Shown here: positions 17,116 to 26,392 of the stretch, piece by piece
Layout of the letters: every line of letters starts with the position of its first letter
How positions within the stretch are numbered: the stretch's first letter is position 1
NCBI GenBank assembly: GCA_026388015.1
Contig: JAPLKO010000047.1
Coordinates: 1 to 32,000 of the forward strand
Reading direction: 5' to 3'
From: Candidatus Firestoneibacteriota bacterium
Lineage (GTDB): Bacteria; Oederibacteriota; D2-FULL-39-29
DNA: 32,000 nucleotides
Position numbers and translations under genes: made by a program
Notes under the pieces: generated by a model
The model's database searches: none
Told to the model about the DNA's origin: nothing
What the model saw: only the letters and a program-made list of their open reading frames with translations

Positions 17116-17939
17116 ATGTCTATTTCTCCGGCTTTATTTCCCACATCGCTGACTATTCTTTTGATAATATCCGCATTTATCCGGGGAACGGTTTCGTTTA
17201 CTCCTATCATAAGCGCTATGTCGCAGAGACTATTGATCTCTCTTAAGCAGCCCTGACTTGATTTATGTATTTCTTCAACGGCTTCCGGGAGAAATATATT
17301 TTCCGAACCGCCGGCTACTTTCAACCGGTGCGCGATATATTTTCCGGTCAACTCCTGATCCAAGGGTTCTAACTTTGCCATAAGTCTTAGCCGCTGCGCT
17401 AAACTCGGCATATTAATAAGTTTCGTATGCAATAAAGATTCGCCGACCAGAATAATAGAGAGCAGCTGTCTTTCATTGTAATCATGCATGTTGCAAAATA
17501 ATTTCAGCTCTCCAAGCGTGTTCAAATCCAGAAGCTGCGCATCGTCAATGATAAGTACGGCATGCTCGCCTTTTTCGTTAATCGCCAGTAATTTATTGCC
17601 GAAATCATGCAAAAGCAGAGGTTTGTCCCGTGTTGATTCAACAGTTTCTCCCAATTGATAAAAGCACTCGCTGACAATCTGTCCGATATTTAAAGTAGGA
17701 TAGACAATAGAAAAAACACGATATTTGCCTTCTTTCCGGAGATCCTTAATGAGCGCTTCTCTGACCATTGATTTTCCGATTCCACAAGTGCCGATTAAAA
17801 CTGCTCCGGTTTTCCTCTGACTCACGGCATAGTACAGCCTTGATCTGCATTCTTCAAAAGAAGGGGATGTATACAAAAACCTAAAATCAATAACGTTTTC
17901 AAAAGGATTTTCCTTAAGATGCCAGTACTCTTTGTACAT
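17109..17939 (-). CDS. ExeA-like AAA ATPase
   Basis: This 276-residue cytosolic ATPase starts with the ExeA/TniB-type YWHLKENPFENVID box (5-18). Walker A is GTCGIGKS (50-57) and Walker B is AVLIIDDAQLL (about 127-137), followed by sensor and lid helices (SLAQRLRLMAKLEPL). It is the catalytic half of ExeA (GspA) without a C-terminal peptidoglycan-binding domain. Close relatives sit in exosortase/polysaccharide loci (XrtA-associated ATPase) and in Tn7-type elements. Given its neighbours, a polysaccharide or envelope role is more likely than transposition. The Shine-Dalgarno GGAGG is written in the last codons (Gly-Gly-stop) of the KaiC-like gene just upstream. Confidence 0.85.
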   Translation of the reverse strand: MYKEYWHLKENPFENVIDFRFLYTSPSFEECRSRLYYAVSQRKTGAVLIGTCGIGKSMVREALIKDLRKEGKYRVFSIVYPTLNIGQIVSECFYQLGETVESTRDKPLLLHDFGNKLLAINEKGEHAVLIIDDAQLLDLNTLGELKLFCNMHDYNERQLLSIILVGESLLHTKLINMPSLAQRLRLMAKLEPLDQELTGKYIAHRLKVAGGSENIFLPEAVEEIHKSSQGCLREINSLCDIALMIGVNETVPRINADIIKRIVSDVGNKAGEIDIC

Positions 17940-17940
17940 G

Positions 17941-18684
17941 CTAACCTCCGTTAATAGTTTTTTTGATATTTTTAATATCGGAATAAACCAGCTTTTCCCT
18001 TTTTACTATCAATTGAAATCCTTCTTTTTTGCTGATTTCAAACTCCCAGGAAGGAAAAGGCGGATAATGCCCTGCTATTTTTTCAACTTCCATATTATAG
18101 AAATATTTGCCGTTCTTTTCCCTTTGTTTTTTTTCCAGCCTAAAAGTCCCCACTGTTTCCTTTATTAGCAGCCTTTCCACCTGAAACATTATAGGGGAGC
18201 GGGATTTATCCAGCACTAAAATAGTAGTGATATGGAGGCCCTCGAGAGCCTTAACAAACTCCCTAATATTTTCCTCGGTTTTTTGTTCGTCCAGCATGTC
18301 CTGAACAGTTGAAAAATCAATGACTACCCGTTCTACTCCCTTTATGTTCACAAAGGCTCTCACTTCATCAATATAATGTTGCAGCCTGCTGGCAGGGCTT
18401 TCTTCATTTCTCTCATATTCCAATATGCTGAACACACCGGTTTTAATATGCAAAGAAAAATCAAATCCCAAACTGTTTTGAATTTCACTTATAAAAACAG
18501 CCGGTTTTTCACTTGTAACGAACAAACACATTTCGTTTTTTTTCAGACCCTCAGCTAAAAACCTGGAGGCCAAAATTGTTTTGCCGGTATCTTTTTCGCC
18601 GCAAATCAGATAGGCCCCGTACTGATATAACCCGCCTATATCTTTATCTATAAATTCTATCCCGGTAAATACTTTATTTATCAT
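17941..18684 (-). CDS. KaiC-like RecA-fold ATPase (single domain)
   Basis: The 247-residue protein matches the KaiC/RadA-like ATPase fold. IDKDIGGLYQYGAYLICGEKDTGKT carries Walker A at residues 29-36, LFVTSEKPAVF has one Glu at the catalytic-Glu position (near 59), and VERVVIDFSTVQ is the Walker B (near 115-126). It has a single domain where KaiC has two. No extra domain is visible; the C-terminus is basic with a beta hairpin. Such proteins often act as regulatory ATPases. Here it is followed immediately by the ExeA-like gene (one-base gap) and preceded by a related ATPase, suggesting the three act together in the exopolysaccharide locus. SD is AGGGGTAAGG. Confidence 0.8.
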   Translation of the reverse strand: MINKVFTGIEFIDKDIGGLYQYGAYLICGEKDTGKTILASRFLAEGLKKNEMCLFVTSEKPAVFISEIQNSLGFDFSLHIKTGVFSILEYERNEESPASRLQHYIDEVRAFVNIKGVERVVIDFSTVQDMLDEQKTEENIREFVKALEGLHITTILVLDKSRSPIMFQVERLLIKETVGTFRLEKKQREKNGKYFYNMEVEKIAGHYPPFPSWEFEISKKEGFQLIVKREKLVYSDIKNIKKTINGG

Positions 18685-18723
18685 CCTTACCCCTGAAAAA
18701 ACTCTGGTTTTTCAATTTCTTCC

Positions 18724-19719
18724 TTATATATTATTATTAAAAGAAATATTTTTATTTTCTGCTTTTTTTTGAGGTAAAGTTATTTTTTCTGTTTCAACCC
18801 TTTTGGCGTTTGAAAAAAAATTGATTTTCCCTTCTTCTACCGCTTTTTCTCTCTGAGGTAAGGTTATTTTTGCAAATTCCAGCGCTTTTTCTTTTCGGAA
18901 CGAAGCAATTTTCGAGAATTCCAACGGTCTCTCTTTTGAAAAAAATATAATTTCGCCCAGCTCTAACGATTTCTCTTTCCCGGGTAAAGTTATTTTTTCA
19001 TATTCCAACGGCTTCTTTTTGGAAAAAAATCTGTTAAAGCCCAGCCCAGGAGCTTCTTTAATTTCTTTTATGCCCTTACCTTTTTGAATCAAAAAACGAA
19101 ACTCTTTGTTGCTTGAAGCCAATTGCCCGGTCAACTTCCGGACAACAAATACTTTTTCTGAGGCAGAGACGGCTTTTAATAGGAAAACACCTACCGCCGA
19201 CACTTCCAGTTTTTTCTTTATAATAAACATCTCTGTCGGGAGAGGAAGTTCTAAAGTTATAAACGACACAACATTTTTCTTTTCAATATTTTCCAGAAAA
19301 GTAGGCAGCTCGCCGGAAAACGGCAAATTTTCTCCGGGAAGTATGTTCTGGCCGATAAAGGAGTCTAAGGCAAGTCTGCTGATTCCGTTTTGAGAGATGA
19401 CGCTCATTATCTCATCAAAAAAATGTTTGACCGAGAAATCCTTATCCACGGTATACTCATAAATAATCAGGCGTCCTTCAGTAATATAGGAAGCCAGGCC
19501 CATCTCAAGAGACTCGGTATAAATCACAAAATCCCGAGGAGAATTAGAGGTCACCAAGAGGCAGGACTTACCTTCTTTTAACGCCTGCAGTAAAAATTGC
19601 AAAACAAAAGTTGTTTTTCCTGTTCCCGTCTCTCCCATAAAAAGGTAAGTTCCGCTATTGTATAGTTTCCCCAGGTTTTCTTCAATCAAATCAATTCCGC
19701 TGTCACATTTACCAAACAT
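18724..19719 (-). CDS. KaiC-like ATPase with repeat tail
   Basis: This 331-residue paralogue of the neighbouring KaiC-like protein has IEENLGKLYNSGTYLFMGETGTGKTT, Walker A at 29-36, and ISRLALDSFIG as Walker B near 113-123. The usual Ser/Thr-x-Glu-Glu catalytic position reads TSNSPRDF, so the expected Glu is Asn/Ser and hydrolysis may be weak. The ATPase core ends near residue 225. Residues 230-327 are seven perfect-length 14-residue repeats (listed separately), and NNNI ends the chain. The gene starts a transcriptionally tight block. It has a strong AGGGGGG Shine-Dalgarno and is preceded by a 189-nt gap that contains several -10-like boxes but no clear -35. Confidence 0.78.
   Translation of the reverse strand: MFGKCDSGIDLIEENLGKLYNSGTYLFMGETGTGKTTFVLQFLLQALKEGKSCLLVTSNSPRDFVIYTESLEMGLASYITEGRLIIYEYTVDKDFSVKHFFDEIMSVISQNGISRLALDSFIGQNILPGENLPFSGELPTFLENIEKKNVVSFITLELPLPTEMFIIKKKLEVSAVGVFLLKAVSASEKVFVVRKLTGQLASSNKEFRFLIQKGKGIKEIKEAPGLGFNRFFSKKKPLEYEKITLPGKEKSLELGEIIFFSKERPLEFSKIASFRKEKALEFAKITLPQREKAVEEGKINFFSNAKRVETEKITLPQKKAENKNISFNNNI
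18739..19032 (-). repeat. Seven 42-nt coding repeats (14 residues each)
   Basis: Residues 230-327 of the KaiC-like protein divide exactly into seven 14-residue units: RFFSKKKPLEYEKI, TLPGKEKSLELGEI, IFFSKERPLEFSKI, ASFRKEKALEFAKI, TLPQREKAVEEGKI, NFFSNAKRVETEKI, TLPQKKAENKNISF. The core consensus is K/R-x-x-L/V-E-x-x-K-I. FFS-type and TLP-type units alternate at five of the seven positions, suggesting an original 28-residue duplication. The nucleotide copies have diverged while the period has stayed fixed. Confidence 0.9.
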
Positions 19720-19908
19720 CGGCCCCCCTAATACAGGATCTCCTAAAACATTGATTTATAAAGAGTTGCTTTGTTTTGCGCTATAATACAAGACTTATAA
19801 ATATTATACATCAAAATTAACTAAGCTTCATATTTTGTCAGTTTCCCTAATACTAATTTACCACACTAACAGTCTTAAGTCAATAGATACGGACAGGAGG
19901 CCAATTCT

Positions 19909-20913
19909 TTACTCGGAGAGGCCGTGTTTTTTCAATTCATACAATGCTTTTTTTGGGACGCCAGAAGAAGCCTTTAATCCAAAGTGTTTTTCTGCCTCTC
20001 CAAAAAACTCGGTACCATGTGCAGGATCATCAAAATAGGCAAAATAAAGAAAGCCAAAAACACCATTTCTAAACAACTCCTTTTCTTTTTTAAGAATATC
20101 CTTTATTATGACTGCTTGTTCAGTTTCCCATCCCAAAGGATTACCGTTTTTATAGCTTGAAACCGCTAAATACGACCACAAAACAGGTTTATTAAAGGTT
20201 TTTTTCAAATATGAGGAAAACTTTAGCGCAGAGCCGACCACATCCTGATATTCGGCAGTTGAAGAATCAACAGACGGGTCGCTCGACGCGCGCATCTCCT
20301 GAAAAGCAATAAAATCACTTTTCTGAGCAACTTTATTCATACATTTATATAAATTGTAAGTTCCCCAATCTCCGGGACACAGGCCTACCTTGCAATAGGG
20401 AGCTCCCTTACGTAAAATATCAATTGCTTTTCCCGTAATTTCATTCCATTCCTCCCACTCAGTTACGGCTGTTTCTTTAGAAGAAGGAATATTGTTAAAT
20501 TCCGGTTCTAAGACAACTAATACTTCCGAATTTATATTAATCAAAGGAACGAGGTTTTCTTTTAGGTCTTTATACCATGCGTTTAATTTCGCTCTGTTAT
20601 TTCTTTCCAGATATTCCTTGCTTATTGAATCGCCGAAGGTATAGTAAATAACAACCGGGGTATATCCGTCTTTGCAGATTTTTTGCAGCATTTCTTTATT
20701 CACCCAGGCTGACCAGCCGGGTGTCAGCCAGATAGAAACATATTTAAACTTTAAACCGTCTTTTTTTGCCTCTTCATAAACAATTACATTTTTTCCGTTT
20801 ACCACCTGATCAAAGCGGTCTCCAATTCCAATTTTTAGGCGATTCTCGCTGAAAATACAGCTCTCAAGAAAAATAGAAATCAGTACAATTATTAGAACAG
20901 GAATCTGCCGCAT
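19909..20913 (-). CDS. TIM-barrel glycoside hydrolase-like lipoprotein
   Basis: This 334-residue protein has a hydrophobic leader ending in FLESC (Cys19), a possible but imperfect lipobox because of Glu at -2. The rest fits a (beta/alpha)8 glycosidase. VVLEPEFNN places Glu136/Glu138 at a strand end as candidate acid/base. FIAFQEMRASSD places Glu206 as candidate nucleophile. YFAYFDDPAHG (290-300) comes from a late strand. GH26-, GH113- or GH166-like are possible and I cannot pick one. The gene lies 2 nt after the deacetylase-like gene, so the pair resembles PgaB or PelA (deacetylase plus hydrolase on one chain) split in two. Role in trimming the polymer is inferred. Confidence 0.65.
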   Translation of the reverse strand: MRQIPVLIIVLISIFLESCIFSENRLKIGIGDRFDQVVNGKNVIVYEEAKKDGLKFKYVSIWLTPGWSAWVNKEMLQKICKDGYTPVVIYYTFGDSISKEYLERNNRAKLNAWYKDLKENLVPLININSEVLVVLEPEFNNIPSSKETAVTEWEEWNEITGKAIDILRKGAPYCKVGLCPGDWGTYNLYKCMNKVAQKSDFIAFQEMRASSDPSVDSSTAEYQDVVGSALKFSSYLKKTFNKPVLWSYLAVSSYKNGNPLGWETEQAVIIKDILKKEKELFRNGVFGFLYFAYFDDPAHGTEFFGEAEKHFGLKASSGVPKKALYELKKHGLSE

Positions 20914-20915
20914 CT

Positions 20916-22811
20916 CTACTCATACTCTACATCGAAAGTTATACTTTCATCGCTTTTAATGTTTTGAATATCAAAAACCACTTTTCCGTCTTTACCTTCG
21001 GAAAAAAGCACAGAAACACCCAGTCTTTCCGAGAATGCTTTGAGCAGCTTTTTGGTAGGAGGCAAAAGCATGTTTATCTTTACATTTTCCACGTTATTAA
21101 AAGAATTATTCGTTACCTTTATTGACGTACGATTGGGAGACACCTGGGCACTGGAAATATCCATACCCAAAGACCACTTCACCGACCAATCATTCGCTTC
21201 CGAAAAAGTGGCAATCCAGACATCTTTTTCTTTTACATAATCTATGAATTTAGCAAGCACATCCACATATTCTTCTTCCGCCATCAATTGCGTATGAAAA
21301 GAATAGTAGTACAGCCCTCCTACTTTATGAATATTGTCAAAGTCCTGTTTAAGGAGCTCCAGCATTTTTGCTTTATCCTGCATCTTATACCTTTCAAGAA
21401 TATCATAATCATCATTGCTTGTTTTTGGAAACTTAGTAAGAAATAATATGTTTTTCCCAAAACTAAGCCCCTTATTTTTTTTGACTATAATTGTTTCCGG
21501 GCTGGCCTGCTTAAGATCGTCTCCGGCAATATAATCATAATTTAATTTTAGTAAAGCCTGTACGGTGTTTTTATCGTAAACAGCCAACGGAGGACGAAAG
21601 CCTCTAATATTTTTTCCTATGATTTTTTCTAAAGTATCTTTTCCGGCTCGCAATCTTTCTTCCTGAGTTTTTAAGCTCTGTCCCTGATAGACCTCAATTC
21701 CATGCAGCCCTATTTCAAAATTTTTACGCGAATAGAGGCTGAAGAACACCTTTTCGTATTTTTTTGCCAGCTCTGGAACACAGAAAAAAGTGCAGGGAAT
21801 GTTTTTTTCCGTAAAAAGCGCAGCTGCGTTTAAAGCATTTTCAAATTTATCTTCGGTATCTTCGGCAAACAGAACCGCTGTTTTCTTTCCGCCGGGCCAG
21901 CGGTCTTTATAGACTATCGGCCACGAAGACACATAATTAAATATATTATCCAGTAAGCTTTTCCAGGCTTTCTGGTCAGCCAGGTTTCCGGTCACAGCTC
22001 CCATCGTAAAGCCCAGCCATACAAAACGAGCGCCGATATATTTGCCGTGAACAATTCCCGTTTCCGAGGAAGAAAACTTTTTTTTATAAACTATTGGCGT
22101 TTCTTCCCAATAGCCGTCTATTTCCACGCGGGGCTCAATAATACCGGCAGAAAGGGGAGCATTGTATGTATTGACCTCCAGTCTGAAACCGGGCGCAATA
22201 TTCGAAGAAAGAAGGCTGTTTCCATCAAGAATAATACTGGCCGTCGAACCCGAACCCCCTTCACTCTTTACTTCTTTAATGGAGTAGCCGCCTATAATTT
22301 CACTTAAGAAAGACGCCTCCCGCCATTTGCCGTTTTCATCGCGCGCGCCGGTATAGCCGTCAAGAATTATTCCTTTATTTTCGACCGAGGCGAACTCTTT
22401 TATTTTTGCTATATCTTTGTCAGAAAGACAAACCGCGAACGGTAAAACTAAAATATCATAGGTATCTAAATTTTTATTTGCAAAATCATCCTGCGAGACA
22501 ACATCAAAAACAACATTCTTTTGCTTTAGAAAATTGCCCCACATAATTGAGAACTGCTCACTCGTGTTTTTATTAAAATATTTTGCCGTGGCTTTCCCTT
22601 CCAGAATAATAACTTTTTTTCCCAAATTCAAGGGAGCAGAGGCTGCCGCTCCAAAATTTGAAAATATGCCGAGAAATTCTCCGACGGTTCCGTAATAGTT
22701 TTCCCTGATCACCCTGCCATAAAAGAAAAAAGACGCGGTAATGAGTAAAACCATAACCAGCGCTACAGAAATAGCTTCAAAAATATTTTTATTGCTTTTC
22801 TTAGCTTCCAT
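20916..22811 (-). CDS. Membrane-anchored GATase-like/NodB-like protein, degenerate CE4 motifs
   Basis: The 631-residue protein has a transmembrane anchor at about 12-32. A flavodoxin/GATase1-like domain (65-290) has KVIILEGK, DILVLPFAVCLSD and KGIILDGYTG strands. A NodB-like barrel (308-545) follows: motif 1 FAEDTED (315-321), motif 2 GLHGIEVYQG (368-377), motif 3 RGFRPPLAVYD (403-413), then SFHTQ (505-509). A beta-rich end (about 548-631) completes it. Motif 2 keeps one His (370) where CE4 enzymes have HxxxH; position 374 is Val. Catalysis is therefore doubtful. The layout matches the second NodB-like protein of the operon (8609-10447). It overlaps the small membrane protein by 11 nt and precedes the hydrolase-like gene. 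Confidence 0.72.
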   Translation of the reverse strand: MEAKKSNKNIFEAISVALVMVLLITASFFFYGRVIRENYYGTVGEFLGIFSNFGAAASAPLNLGKKVIILEGKATAKYFNKNTSEQFSIMWGNFLKQKNVVFDVVSQDDFANKNLDTYDILVLPFAVCLSDKDIAKIKEFASVENKGIILDGYTGARDENGKWREASFLSEIIGGYSIKEVKSEGGSGSTASIILDGNSLLSSNIAPGFRLEVNTYNAPLSAGIIEPRVEIDGYWEETPIVYKKKFSSSETGIVHGKYIGARFVWLGFTMGAVTGNLADQKAWKSLLDNIFNYVSSWPIVYKDRWPGGKKTAVLFAEDTEDKFENALNAAALFTEKNIPCTFFCVPELAKKYEKVFFSLYSRKNFEIGLHGIEVYQGQSLKTQEERLRAGKDTLEKIIGKNIRGFRPPLAVYDKNTVQALLKLNYDYIAGDDLKQASPETIIVKKNKGLSFGKNILFLTKFPKTSNDDYDILERYKMQDKAKMLELLKQDFDNIHKVGGLYYYSFHTQLMAEEEYVDVLAKFIDYVKEKDVWIATFSEANDWSVKWSLGMDISSAQVSPNRTSIKVTNNSFNNVENVKINMLLPPTKKLLKAFSERLGVSVLFSEGKDGKVVFDIQNIKSDESITFDVEYE

Positions 22812-23085
22812 TTTTCCTGTTCTCCTCTGACTTATAAGGATCGTAAAGTTTCAATATTTTTTTTCCCGCAAAAACATCCTTGGATCCTATGATTTCTCCG
22901 GCAATAGCTACTTTTTCTGTATCGTTCAATTTAACTATTACGCTTGGGGCGCTCTCGCTCTCTTCATTAATTTTTCTTCGTCTGCTTCTGCTAATAAGAT
23001 AAACGGCAATCGCAAAAATTATTGTAACAACTGTTGCAATCAGTATTGCTGTAGACACAAGAACAATTATATTGTAAGCTCTCAT
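22801..23085 (-). CDS. Small single-pass membrane protein, first gene of the operon
   Basis: The 94-residue protein has an N-terminal transmembrane helix of about 30 residues (6-33, hydrophobic with IVLVSTAILIATVV). A basic SRSRRRK stop-transfer segment follows, then a soluble region of about 55 residues with VIVKLNDTEKVAIAGEIIG and SKDVFAGKKILKLYD. The topology suggests the soluble part is cytosolic. The family is not recognised. It starts with a clear Shine-Dalgarno AAAGGAGA and overlaps the next gene by 11 nt, so it belongs to the locus and may be a synthase partner comparable in size to PgaD-type subunits, though without visible similarity. Confidence 0.65.
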   Translation of the reverse strand: MRAYNIIVLVSTAILIATVVTIIFAIAVYLISRSRRRKINEESESAPSVIVKLNDTEKVAIAGEIIGSKDVFAGKKILKLYDPYKSEENRKNGS

Positions 23086-23216
23086 TTATTATCTCCTTTT
23101 GTTCTGACTTTTTTCCCGCCTTAAATTTTTACTTTTTATAAATTCTTCAAAAATCCTTATTATTACAGCCGTCAACACACATAACAACTGCAATAAGCCT
23201 CTTGAAATATTAAAAA

Positions 23217-23246
23217 TTGACCTAATCCTGATTATTAGTATATACT
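23217..23246 (+). promoter_or_regulatory. Plus-strand promoter-like element sharing a palindromic -10
   Basis: TTGACC (23217-23222), an 18-nt spacer and TATACT (23241-23246) form a good sigma-70 match on the plus strand. No plus-strand gene follows, so any transcript would be antisense to pyrG. It may simply be a by-product of the palindrome AGTATATACT that also serves the minus-strand promoter. Confidence 0.35.
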
Positions 23247-23265
23247 ATGAATATAATAAATACAA
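23237..23265 (-). promoter_or_regulatory. Promoter candidate for the exopolysaccharide operon
   Basis: On the minus strand TTGTAT (23265-23260), a 17-nt spacer and TATACT (23242-23237) form a reasonable sigma-70 promoter. The predicted start near 23230 gives a leader of about 145 nt before the small membrane protein gene, room for upstream control. The -10 is inside the palindrome AGTATATACT. Confidence 0.5.
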
Positions 23266-23410
23266 GTGGATGGTAAGCGGGCACAACAACAGCGTTTAAC
23301 AGGGCTCAGTACAATTATTATTTTAACAGATTAACTTCCCCCTAATGTGGACCATTTTTCAGAAGTAACAAAAAGCTTGAAAAGCCCGGAAATCATACAA
23401 AAATCAGCCT

Positions 23411-26379
<2,969 letters not shown>

Positions 26380-26392
26380 ATAAGCTCCGGTA

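Larger units (their letters stand above)
23086..23410. other. Intergenic region between pyrG and exopolysaccharide operon
   Basis: This 325-nt gap lies between the end of pyrG and the first exopolysaccharide gene. It contains a minus-strand promoter-like element (23237-23265) and an overlapping plus-strand one (23217-23246), listed separately. I see no intrinsic terminator for pyrG, no small gene and no repeat. Confidence 0.6.

Noticed and set aside
17109-17939. Tn7/TniB-type transposition ATPase
   Set aside because: The P-loop family is shared, but no transposase, terminal repeats or attachment site are present and the neighbours are polysaccharide genes.
17941-19719. Circadian KaiC system
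   Set aside because: Both proteins have one ATPase domain only, one lacks the catalytic Glu pair, and no kaiA or kaiB is present.
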